In this document: piece after piece, positions 1 through 9,215 of the stretch | Numbering within the stretch: the first letter of the stretch is position 1 | How the letters are laid out: each line of letters begins with the position of its first letter | Assembly (NCBI GenBank): GCA_963854735.1 | Contig: OY978098.1 | Coordinates: 806,001 to 870,000, forward strand | Direction: 5' to 3' | From: Marvania coccoides | Lineage: Eukaryota; Chlorophyta; Trebouxiophyceae; Chlorellales; Chlorellaceae | Length of the DNA stretch: 64,000 nucleotides | Program-made: the position numbers and the translations under genes | Notes under the pieces: generated by a model | Seen by the model: the letters and a program-made list of their open reading frames with translations, nothing else | What the model was told of the DNA's origin: nothing | Database searches by the model: none

Positions 1-673
1 ACGCAGTCATGATGATCAACTCCCCGAAAACCTCCATCAAATCCACAATGCCGGTGTCGTCCCACTTGGCGAAGTACTCCTCCGCCTCCTGGACGAACAT
101 AGGCACGTAGGACTTGAGCTTGGCGGACTTTAAGGCGTCGCCGACGATGCGAAACTGCTCGGCGCGAATCTTCACGTCCACGTCGTAAACGACGCCCTTG
201 CCGAAAGTGGGGACGTTGAAGTTGTAGACCTCAGTCTGGGACATCTTGTCGTCGGTGGAGTTGAAGAAGTGGGGGGCAACGTATGGCCCGATCAGAAAGG
301 TCATCTTTTTGTGAAGGATGGGGATGGTAAACACCTCGCCGTGCTTGTCATACATCTCAGTCATGAGCTCCAACGGACCCTGCGCAGAGCGGTGTAATTT
401 TGAGGGGGTTGGGGCCGGGAAAATAGGGTCTAAGGAGGGGTGGCGGGAAAATAAGACATTTAATAGTTTGGTTTTTAATACCTTGCTGAACTTGATGAGG
501 CCGCCGACAAAAGGGATGCCTTCATCCACGGGCGGGGCCTTGCCATGAAACTTGTTGGACAGCACCCGCAGCGCGATGGCTGCCAGGGCCACCACCAGCG
601 TGGCCGCCGCAATGAGGGTCCCAAGGGGCAGCGCCTGCACCCCTGCAGACAAAGCCGCGATGTCCACTGCCAT
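1..673 (-). CDS. CYP51: Sterol 14-alpha-demethylase (CYP51), N-terminal part
   Basis: Cytochrome P450 that removes the 14-alpha methyl group of sterol precursors in the ER membrane. Exons read on the minus strand are 673..482 and 379..1, and the gene runs off the left window edge. The start is ATG at 673, followed by a hydrophobic anchor at about residues 16-40 (ALPLGTLIAAATLVVALAAI). Exon 2 carries strongly conserved CYP51 stretches, including DDKMSQTEVYNFNVPTFGKG and LKSYVPMFVQEAEEYFAKW. The single visible intron (380-481) is a GT-AG phase-0 intron. The heme-binding cysteine lies outside the window. It is divergent to the Mis18 gene, with 314 bp between start codons. The family call is firm; the gene is incomplete only because of the window edge. 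Confidence 0.93.
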   Translation of the reverse strand, partial: MAVDIAALSAGVQALPLGTLIAAATLVVALAAIALRVLSNKFHGKAPPVDEGIPFVGGLIKFSKVLKTKLLNVLFSRHPSLDPIFPAPTPSKLHRSAQGPLELMTEMYDKHGEVFTIPILHKKMTFLIGPYVAPHFFNSTDDKMSQTEVYNFNVPTFGKGVVYDVDVKIRAEQFRIVGDALKSAKLKSYVPMFVQEAEEYFAKWDDTGIVDLMEVFGELIIMTA

Positions 674-987
674 TGTCACAAAGTTTGCACCACAGCGAGT
701 GCCCGAACACAACTGGCTGCTTTCGAGGAGAAAAAGGTCGATCGATCAGAGCTCGTTCATCAACTCCAACAAACTGAGGGGGCGCTGGCGCGGCAGCAGT
801 GTTCAGATCGGCACCAGGCAGGTGTTCTGACGCTTGACTTCCCGTCTACGTCGCTTTTGAGGCATCAGGCGGGCTGCGTGCACCGTCTTTCTTTGAAGCC
901 TTTTGAATTCTTTTCTCTGCTACAGCCAGCGTGGCGCACCTGATCCGCTGTTTGGGCCGATGCAGCAGCAAAAAAATACCCATTAAT
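674..987. promoter_or_regulatory. Divergent promoter region, CYP51 / Mis18
   Basis: This 314-bp stretch lies between the start codons of two divergently transcribed genes, so it must hold both promoters and 5' UTRs. No convincing TATA box or known motif was recognised. ORFs here in several frames show no family similarity and were left out. Confidence 0.4.
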
Positions 988-1751
988 ATGCCTCCCAAGA
1001 CCTCGGTCTCATTCGACCCACTGCCAGGCGTGGTGCTGCAATGCTCCAGCTGCAAAACGATCGTGGGCGACACCCAAGAGTTTGTGTGTGCCGCCACACT
1101 CCCCAATGCAAAGCTCATCGTCATCAGAGGTAATAAAATAAATACCATGCCGTCGAGCTGCAAAAATCACGTCTTTTCCAGTCTAAACACTGTCACCGCC
1201 CCTGTCGCCGCCATGAACTGCTTTTATTGGCTGCGTTTTTTAGTATTTTATTTCGAAACAATCCGACCCATTATTTATCACTACGCTTACCACCCCTTGC
1301 AGCTGCCACCGACGTGACCGTCGACCGCATCCCCACCACTGCCACCTCTCAAGGCCGCCGCCAAACTTTCTTCCACGTGTGCTGCGCGGGCTGCGGCAGC
1401 GCACTGGGCAGGATGTACACTGACGCGCCCCCCAACCTGGCAGCCCTGGTCAACACCTTTGCGTTTGAAGTTGCCAAGTGCGTGAGCTACCGGGTTGGGT
1501 CAGCGGAGTTGAGAGTTACTGGGCAAGGGGCAGCGGCAGAAGGGGAAGACGCGGGGGCAGCAGATGGAATGGGTCACCCACCAGCCAACGGAGGAGCGGC
1601 AGCGGCAATGCATGGGGCAGACGTGGGAGAGATGGTGGCGAGGATGGAGGCGCTAGAGTCAGAGCTGTTGAAGATGCAGGGCATGATTCTGCTGCACGAC
1701 ACGCAGCTGCAAGGGTTGCCAGGCTACCCCACGCCGCCCCCCGACGGGTGA
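988..1751 (+). CDS. Mis18/Yippee-fold protein
   Basis: Protein of 196 aa from exons 988..1129 and 1303..1751, with a phase-1 GT-AG intron. Two CxxC knuckles are visible: CSSCKTIVGD at about residue 18 and CCAGCGSALGRMY at about residue 75. Their spacing and the flanking residues fit the Mis18 domain, a Yippee-like zinc fold. Mis18 proteins help load centromeric histone H3 (CENP-A) in animals, yeast and plants, and that role here is inferred from family only. The C-terminal 80 residues are Gly/Ala-rich and end in a predicted helix (VARMEALESELLKMQGMI). ATG at 988 was chosen because the open frame upstream has only non-ATG starts. A simpler Yippee-like protein is the alternative. Confidence 0.75.
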
Positions 1752-1920
1752 TGAGCGAACTTGTAGTTAAAGAAAACAAATTTGACGCTTTAAAAAAAAA
1801 TGCATAAAAAATGTACCAAAATAAAACACATACTAATGGTTTGTACTCTCTGTATACTCGTTACGCGTACCAAAAAAATGGACTTCAATGCGAACATTAA
1901 AAACATAAATAAACACACTT

Positions 1921-3718
1921 TCACAAGTCGAGACTTTCCACACCCTCCACTTCGTCGTCGTCTCCGGCACCTAATAATGGCTGCACGAGGTTATTATCAT
2001 GGCGGCTGTTAAACCTCGTCCTCATCCGCATCCACTGCCACCACCCTTCATTCCCCCCACCAAACAGCTTATCGCAGCGCCGCTTGGCAGCAAAGAAGTT
2101 CGGAGCCAGCAGCCGCCACCTCATGGTGTCCAAATCCAGCTCCCACGCGTCGTTAAGCTTGCAGCGCTGTAGCGTTTCCCCTCCAAACACGTACAAATTG
2201 GGGGAGGGCGCCCCAGCAGGCCGGTGCTGCGTCGATGAAAACAAAAATCGGGGCAACGGCTGCAGCCCGTACTCCTCCACCCTGTTCCACTGCCTCGTGG
2301 CCAGAGTAAACATCCATAGGTCGTTCAGAGGCGCCGCAGACGGGAAAGTCGGCCCAGAGATGCCTCCCCACACCACAAGTCGTCCGTTTCGGTAAGCAAC
2401 GGCGTGGTGAGCGCGAGCAGGCGGCATTGGCGACTTTACGTCTGGCTTGAGCTCCTTCCACAGTCCAGCGTCCACATCCAGCGCCCACACGTCCGAGAAG
2501 AAGCGGGCGTCGTCCCGCCCGCCAAAAATCAGCATCTCAGGGGAGGCTGCATCGTCGCGGAGGGCTGCGGCGTGGCCGTGCCGCGCTTTGGGGCAGTTTT
2601 CTCCTGGCGTAGAGCCGTCAAAGACGATCTGGCGCCAGCTGACGGTGGGCCAGGCGATGTCAGCCACCCAGGTGTCGCCGAGCTGCACCCGCTTGCTGTC
2701 CTGCCCGCCAAAAACGACGAGACGCTGCAGGAAGAAAGGAATTGCAAGGGTGCATAAATCGATGTTTTTACTGCCAGCGGGGTATTGCGTTTCCGACGAT
2801 TTGTGCTTCCAGTCCAGTCTTCTTACCTTTTGGCCGTTAATTTCCGGAGCAAGCGCCAGGGCAGTGTGGCCCCGACGGGGGGCCACCGCCGGCCCGTCTG
2901 CCCTCTCTTTCACACCCTTTCCACCAGCTGCATCCTCCGGCTCCACCAGCTTGGCCCTTTCCCACTTCAGCAGCGCCAAGTTCAGCAGCCACACGTCGAG
3001 GTAGTAGCCCTCCCTTCCTTTACCAGCTTTCCCGCCTCCGAACAGCACCAGCAGGCCAGCGGGGTCTACGGAGGGCGCCGCGGCGGATTTCCACCTGGGC
3101 AAGGGCCGTGGCGATATCAGGCTGTCGTGTTTGTCGGAACTCAGAGTGGCCCACTTTTTTGAATAAAGATCAAAGGCCAGGGTGTCGTTCTGCAGCACCC
3201 GCCGGTGGCCCATGCCGCTCCACACGATGAGCCAGTCAGAGCTGCTGTTGAGAGCGGCAGGCCTGGAGACGGAGCCGAAGAGGGACGAGGCGTTGCCGCC
3301 ACCGCTGCTGCTGCTGAAGGCAACCATCAGGGCCGACTTTCTTGCAGTTGGCGGAGCGCCTGTGGAGGAAAAAATGAGACGCTTGAGTACGTGTTAAAGA
3401 TCTTTGCAATTCTTGTTTTCGGCGTTGTGAAGGGTCGAAAAAAATTAGTCAGCGCTGACCAACGGCAGGAGGTCGCAGCAAAATCGCTGGGACCGTCAGG
3501 ATGCACAAAAAAGCTGCAACCGTCCACTTTGCTAGAACTTTCGAGGGGGTGCGGCGAGGTTTTGGAGGCTCACGAGGCGGCGGTCGAGGCGGAGGGTAGA
3601 CAGCATAATACTGCGGGGAGGAGTGGAGGCTGCCCTCCTCATCGTCCTCGTCGCTGCCTGTGGGCAACAGGAACGAATCCAAGGAGGGAGAAGGCGAGTT
3701 TTCCTCTTCAAGCCTCAT
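1921..3718 (-). CDS. Kelch-repeat protein with N-terminal membrane anchor
   Basis: Protein of 531 aa from exons 3718..3460, 3359..2827 and 2724..1921. The 102-bp second intron is a multiple of three and has no stop, so an uncorrected reading would wrongly retain it. The N-terminus has an acidic/proline-rich tail (GSDEDDEEGS, YPPPRPPPREPP), then one hydrophobic segment (WTVAAFLCILTVPAILL, about residues 65-82), which predicts a type II membrane protein. The rest holds six kelch-type blades, each with a VFGG/VWGG turn and a following Trp, as in RLVVFGGQD, EMLIFGGRDD and NLYVFGGETL. These form a beta-propeller, usually a protein or glycan binding platform. The ligand is unknown. The exon 1-2 junction is phase 1 with donor GTCAGC, and the join reads smoothly through PPAVGAPPTA. 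Confidence 0.8.
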
Positions 3719-4033
3719 TTTCAATCGAATTTCATTATAGCTGGAACAATTATTTAAAACGCCTATGTGTTGAGTGGCGGAAGTCTGGCAGCTAGCTGGT
3801 TCTCTCGTTTCGGATGCGACTGGATATATTTTTAATATTAATGTGCAATTTGGGCAAGGCAGGATTCCGAGAGAGGTTTTGAATAGAAGAGGGGGGCCCA
3901 GCAAAAATAAACGATGTTCAATACTTTATTTTTAGTAATGCAGTTTTATGTTCGTTATTCTGAATGGCATTAAAATAATAACAACACATTGGCGACGTAC
4001 CAAAGCAAAAATAAGAGCAAAATAAATCATAAA
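3719..4033. promoter_or_regulatory. Divergent promoter region, kelch gene / CBP20
   Basis: This AT-rich 315-bp interval lies between two divergent start codons. It includes a stretch rich in AATAA and ATAAT. No specific element was recognised. Confidence 0.35.
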
Positions 4034-4783
4034 TGACTTCGCTATTGCGGCAGCTCAACCCCACCATCTCGGCATACAAGTGAGTTGCCATAAACTAACC
4101 ATTGCATTGCAAGGCATGCCATCTCACTCCCTTGTGTGTGCTCGCAGGGACCGCCGATTCGATGGCAATCAGGAGCAGTTTGAGGAGTGCCTGCGCAACT
4201 CCACCACCGTCTACATAGGAAACCTGTCGTTTATGACCACAGAGGACCAGATTTTCGAGGCAAGATGCGCACACACCGCTCCCACCACACACTTTCATTT
4301 TCCCCCTCCCCTCCGCTTGCTCCTTGTTCTCACACCCCTCCCTTCTTTTTTCCTTCACTCCAGGTGTTCAGCAAGACCGGCGACATCAAGCGCATCATCA
4401 TGGGCCTGGACAAGGTCTCCAAAACCCCCTGCGGCTTCTGCTTCGTCGTGTACTACACCCGAAAGGAGGCGGAGGACTGCATCAAATACATCAGCGGCAT
4501 GATGCTGGACGCTCGTCCCATCCGTGTCGATTTCGACTGGGGCTTCCTGGAGGGGCGGCAGTTCGGGCGGGGGAAGAGCGGCGGACAGGTGCGGGACGAG
4601 TACCGTATGGACTATGACCCAGGGCGGGGCGGCTACGGCACGATTTTACGGCAGGAGCTGGACAGCCGGAAGCAGATGATGTCTGAGCTGACGGAAGAGA
4701 TGACGGGAGGGGACATGGGCGGGTACCGACAGCAGGACCAGAAGCGCTTTAGGCGAGACGAGGGCTCGGACGATGAACGATAG
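4034..4783 (+). CDS. NCBP2: Nuclear cap-binding protein subunit 2 (CBP20)
   Basis: Small subunit of the nuclear cap-binding complex, which binds the m7G cap of Pol II transcripts together with CBP80. The protein is 192 aa from exons 4034..4080, 4148..4259 and 4364..4783. The single RRM shows RNP2 (VYIGNLSF) and RNP1 (CGFCFVVYY). The hallmark tail [20 protein letters not shown] and the following [11 protein letters not shown] are near-identical to other CBP20 proteins. Intron 2 has a GC donor (GAG|GCAAGA, starting at 4260), and no GT donor keeps frame. The C-terminal 40 residues are charged, a typical extension in plants and algae. Family assignment is firm. Confidence 0.95.
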
Positions 4784-5153
4784 TTTTTGATTACTAGTAC
4801 TAGGTAGCAAGAAAAACACATAAAGAGTAGGTAGATACGTGTAAAATAGAGTGGCTGACATTCTGGGTACGAAAAGGAGATAGTGCAGTGTCCTGATGGT
4901 GGGGCTGATGAGACATACAGAAAGGCAGACAGACGTTCACTTTTACCGGCACGGGGTGGGTTTTTTCAGTAGTAGTTAAAAAAAAACAAAAAATCAGCGA
5001 GAAAACTAAAAAAAGCAAAGAAAACGACGCAAGGTTGTGTCTGTGTGGCGTGTTGAGGAGAGCAGCGGCAGCGCTCAGCGCCACCGAGCAGCTGCTCTAC
5101 AGTTCATCCCAAAGCTCGATTAAAAAGAAATTTGTTTTTTCCTTTCCGAGAGC
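4784..5153. other. Convergent 3' flank
   Basis: This 370-bp stretch lies between the stop codons of two convergent genes. It is AT-rich with A-runs and should hold both 3' UTRs and polyadenylation sites. I see no gene in it. Confidence 0.4.
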
Positions 5154-6170
5154 TTAAGCGAGCTTGGGCTTGAGAGTGGCCAAGTCCAGGGAGATGTCTG
5201 ACAGTCCGTCCGCCGCCTTCACCTTCTCCACCTCGCTCTCCACCGCCTCCCTCAGCGTGGCCACGTGCTTCTTGTACATATCAAACACCGCCTCCTCGCG
5301 AACCTTGGCCTTGTCGGTCAGACCGTGCTTGGCCTCAATCTCGCCGATCTTCTTGGTCAGCGCGGCCCACCCCTTGTCGTTGGTGGCGTCCAGCTCACGC
5401 CCTGAGGCTACCTCCGCCGCCTCCACCGCCGCCACCGCCTCCTTGGCCACTGCCTCGAGGGATCCGCTCAGTTTAAGGTCGCCCAGCACGGAGGTGACGA
5501 ACTTCTTAACGTCGTACCCCGAGCAGGCGAACGCGTACTCCATCTGCGCGTTCAGCACCTCCTCGTAGTCGGCCAAGCCAGTCTTCTTTTTCAGCGCCTC
5601 CACCTCCGCCGCGTACTTCTTCACCGCCGCATCGTCGCCGGTCAGAGGCACGGGGATGCTCTGTGTTGAGTGGGAATGAGGGCAAGATGAGCGATTATTA
5701 TTATTATTATTATTATTAGGGGGGGAATAGAGGGTGGTGAAAAACACAAGTATTTTTTTAGGGGGGTGAATGGATGAAACTGACCTCCAATCCCTGCATC
5801 ATCGTGAGATACTGCTTTTGGTGGTTTCTGAACGATGACAGGACAATGTCCTCTGCACGGGGAATAAATAGGGAAGCGATTTTAGGATTGAATGGGGGTA
5901 AACACCGAGCCTCTGGGCAAGGGTTTCGGGAGGCGATCCCAGCATCAGACCCACCATCCGCTTCTGTTTTTGCTGGTCCTCCTGCTGCAAACTGCCGGAG
6001 CTGATCGAGCTGGCAGAGAGGGCGAGCAGCAGAGGGTGCCTGCAGGTTCAGAGGAATGCTTGTCAGGCACCCATTCATCGCGCGAATAAAATGCCACGCA
6101 AATCTGAGTTGAATTGCCAGTCACTCACCAAGCGCTTGGCCGCAGAGCGGCCCAAGAACGCCAGAGACAT
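5154..6170 (-). CDS. Unrecognised protein with mitochondrial-type N-terminus
   Basis: Protein of 231 aa from exons 6170..6129, 5984..5906, 5852..5785 and 5660..5154. The start MSLAFLGRSAAKRL is short, basic and hydrophobic, like a mitochondrial presequence. The remainder is helical and rich in Lys, Glu and Ala, with no cysteine cluster or transmembrane helix, for example GDDAAVKKYAAEVEALKKK and KAKVREEAVFDMYKKH. I do not recognise the family. A peripheral subunit of a respiratory complex or ATP synthase is one possibility, not shown. The start of exon 2 is the least certain edge: an alternative acceptor upstream gives the wrong phase. Exons 3 and 4 join cleanly (phases 1 and 0). Confidence 0.65.
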
Positions 6171-6531
6171 TACTACTTTTCGCAACGATCGGCGGCTCTG
6201 CAGCACCAACAGCCCCGTCCACAAGCGTGTAAAGAATTAAAGTTTACAAGGAGTGATCGAATGAAAAGCAGGGAGAGATAGGTTCGGCCCGATTTCTCTC
6301 TCCAAAAATTTAAGAAATAGAAAACTGGAAATTTCAAGGCTTTAACAGCACGGGGGTGCGCTCTTGCTCATTAATAACATATAGACATCAAGCCCAGCAG
6401 TGAGACGCTCAGCATCTTGGCGAAGTTGTTGATCAGTAGCTCATCTAAACTTCAAGCCCTCCCTTTTCGCACGGGTCGGCACGCTGTTATACCGTTCTAG
6501 CACGCCATCAGCATCATCACACACGAGCTGA
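6171..6531. promoter_or_regulatory. Divergent promoter region before Rpn8
   Basis: This 361-bp interval lies between divergent start codons and contains short T- and A-rich runs. No known motif or RNA gene was recognised. Confidence 0.35.
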
Positions 6532-7728
6532 ATGGCGCCGCAGCTGCCGGAGAGCGTGGTGGTGCATCCGCTGGTGCTCCTTTCCGTGGTTGATCACTAT
6601 AACCGAGTGGCCAGGGACACCCGCAAGCGCACCGTGGGCGTCATCCTGGGAGAGTTTTCCAAGGGCAGGGTGGATGCCACCAACAGCTTCGCCCGTGAGT
6701 ATGATTTTCTCTAAAATAGTTCCACCTGCCGTTGCCGACGTCGCCTCTCCTTCTCTCCGTTTTCACTCGCAGTGCCCTTCGAGGAGGACGAAAAGGACAC
6801 CAACATCTGGTTCCTGGACCACAGCTACTTGGAAAACATGTTCCGCATGTTCAAGAAGGTCAACGGTATGCTTTTCATTCCTTCTTCTCGAATAATTATC
6901 GCCGCTGCTACTGCCAACCACCTTCAATTTACACCTTCAACCCCAATTATTTTCTCCCCTGCAGCCCGCGAGAAGATTATCGGGTGGTACCACACCGGCC
7001 CGCGCCTGCGCGAGTGCGACCTCGACATCCACGAGCTGATTTCTGGGTACTGCGAAAACCGCCCACCCGTGCTGGTCATCTGCGAGATCCAGCCCAAAGA
7101 CATGGGCCTGCCAGTGCACGCCTACGCCACGCGCGAGGAGATCCGCGAAGACGGCACCGAGAAGAGCCAGCGCACGTTTGTCAACCTCCCCACCGAGGTC
7201 GGCGCAACCGAGGCGGAGGACATCGGGGTTGAGCACCTCCTGCGCGACGTGAAGGACGTCAACCTCAGCACGCTGTCTGCGCAGGTGGGAGAGATGGTGG
7301 TGGGGCTGCGGGGGCTGCGGTCCCGCCTGACGGAGATCCAATCGTACCTGGAGGCGGTACTCACCGGGAAGCTGCCGGTGAACCACGACATCATGCGCAA
7401 CCTGCAGGACATCATGAACCTGCTGCCGAATTTGAACGTGGCGGAGCTATCGCGGTCGTTTGCGGTGGAGAGCAACGACATGATGATGGCGGTTTACCTG
7501 GCGTCGCTGGTGCGCTCCGTGATCTCGTTGCACTCGCTGATCGAGAACCGGGAGGAGAAGCGAGAGCGGGAGGCGGAGGTGACAAGGAAGGAGAAGGAGC
7601 GGGAGGAGGCGGCGGAGAAAAAGAAGAAGGAGGGGGAGGAGAAGGCGGCCAAGGCGGCGGAGGACAAGGCGGCCAAGGCTGAGGGCGGGGAGGATGGGCC
7701 CACTGCCATGGAGGAGGGGGACAAGTAG
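6532..7728 (+). CDS. RPN8: 26S proteasome regulatory subunit Rpn8 (PSMD7)
   Basis: Lid subunit of the 26S proteasome that pairs with the deubiquitinase Rpn11. The protein is 339 aa from exons 6532..6694, 6773..6865 and 6965..7728. The MPN domain begins at [17 protein letters not shown] and runs through [19 protein letters not shown]. The metalloprotease JAMM residues are not complete ([10 protein letters not shown] lacks the HxH/HSHP pattern), as expected for this non-catalytic subunit. The linker [20 protein letters not shown] and the helical C-terminus match the family. The last about 55 residues are a Lys/Glu-rich charged tail ending MEEGDK, the usual Rpn8 ending. Both introns are GT-AG. 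Assignment is firm. Confidence 0.96.
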
Positions 7729-7883
7729 TGGAGATTTATATGTGTGAGGCGTGGTATAACAAAATAAAATATGGCAATGAAAAATACATCATTAATGTTG
7801 TGTAAAATAAGCAGCAGGCAGCGGATACCTGCAAAGACCAGTTCGTTTTTTTTGTTTTTTTGTTAATATCAAATATAAGAAAT

Positions 7884-9093
7884 ATGGGGCTGCTACAGTG
7901 TGGATTCATTGCCAACGCTCCAGGGGAGCCGGGGTGCAGCAAGGAAATCAGCTCAGCCACGCCTGTGCCAGTGTCCGATGCGATCCAGCTGTCGAAGGTG
8001 TTTCCCGGAGGCTGGGGCTTCGGCTTGGCAGCCACGGCCGACGACAGGCTATATGCCTGGGGCGTCAACCAGGCGACGATGCTGGGAAAGAGCGGTACGC
8101 GTTGAAAAGAGTGCAAGAACTCTCTGATCGTATTTTCAAAAACTTCTTGTGATATTCATCATTTGTTCACCCCTTTTTCTAACGTCAATCTCCCTTCCAT
8201 CAGGCGATGCCGACGCGGGCTCCGATCCCACCACCCTGGACCTCGTGGCAGAGGGCGTGACAACCGCCGCTGGAGGCTTCGACCACGCTCTTATCGTCCA
8301 GCAGGGCAAAGTCTCGGTCTTTGGCCCGACTTTCAAGTCCTCCTCCGGCTCCCTCCTCACTCCCATCGACCTCCCGGAGCAGGCGGTCGCAGTGGCTGCA
8401 GGCGAGCACCATTCCCTCATTCTCACCGCCCAAGGCAACGTTTACGCGCTGGGCTCCAATCGAGAGGGCCAGCTGGGTGTGGCGTCCACTGGGACCGAGT
8501 CCATAGCGCCCGTCCTCATCCTGGGCCCCGCCAGCGCCGCTTCTGACCCCGCCATGCGGGCTCCGATTGCTGCCATCGCTGCCGGCGCCAGACACAGCCT
8601 GGCAGCGACGGCTGAAGGGCAGGTGTTTGCGTGGGGGTGCTCGCTGCACGGGCAGTGCGGCACGGGGGTGGTGACCCCTGCCGTGCCCTCCCCAACTCTG
8701 GTTTCAGCGCTGGGCCCGCTGCGCTGCGTCGGCATCGCAGCAGGCATGGCACACTCCGCAGTGCTGACGGACAGCGGAGACGTGTACGCGTGGGGGAACG
8801 GCGCCGAGGGGCAGCTGGGGGACGGCAGCGGCGCCGGCTGCGTAGCGCCAAAGTTGGTGGAGGCGTTGGGAGGTGATGTTGATGACGTGGTGAAGGTGGC
8901 GGCAGGGGGGCGGCACTGCGTGGCGCTGTGCCGCAGCGGGACGGCATACGCGTGGGGGTTCGGTCAGTTTGGGCAGCTGGGCAGTGGGGCGTTTGGCAAT
9001 GGCGCCACCCCGCAGAAAATTGCAGTGCAGGGAGGAAAGAAGGTGGCTGACGTGGCTGCTGGGTGGTGGCACACTGTGGTGCTCACAGAATGA
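7884..9093 (+). CDS. RCC1-repeat beta-propeller protein
   Basis: Protein of 366 aa from exons 7884..8094 and 8204..9093, with a phase-1 intron. It has repeated RCC1-type blades recognised by AWG...GQLG motifs: LYAWGVNQATMLG, VYALGSNREGQLG, VFAWGCSLHGQCG, VYAWGNGAEGQLGDG and AYAWGFGQFGQLGSG. About seven blades are expected for this length. RCC1-family propellers serve as Ran exchange factors, UV-B receptors (UVR8) or scaffold domains. The tryptophan-rich UVR8 signature is not visible and there is no extra domain, so the function stays open. Start codon ATG 7884 gives the first blade. Confidence 0.85.
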
Positions 9094-9215
9094 AGCCGTT
9101 TCCCTTCCATTCCCTGTTTTTAACATAGTTTTACTTCAACCATATCCATTTTTTGAGATGAAATGAAAAAATAACTCATTGTGAAAACAAATATCGATAT
9201 TGAACCATTAAAAAC

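Noticed and set aside
2725..2826. Kelch protein with 34 extra residues in one blade
   Set aside because: The segment has a GTAAGA donor and a CTGCAG acceptor with a pyrimidine tract, and interrupts a blade.
6772..6964. Rpn8 frame read continuously through its second intron
   Set aside because: It adds an AT-rich, non-conserved insert in the MPN domain. The GT-AG intron 6866-6964 removes it exactly.
6965..7100. Active deubiquitinase (JAMM) in Rpn8
   Set aside because: The HxH and later Ser-Asp residues of the JAMM motif are not present, so it is the catalytically inactive partner.
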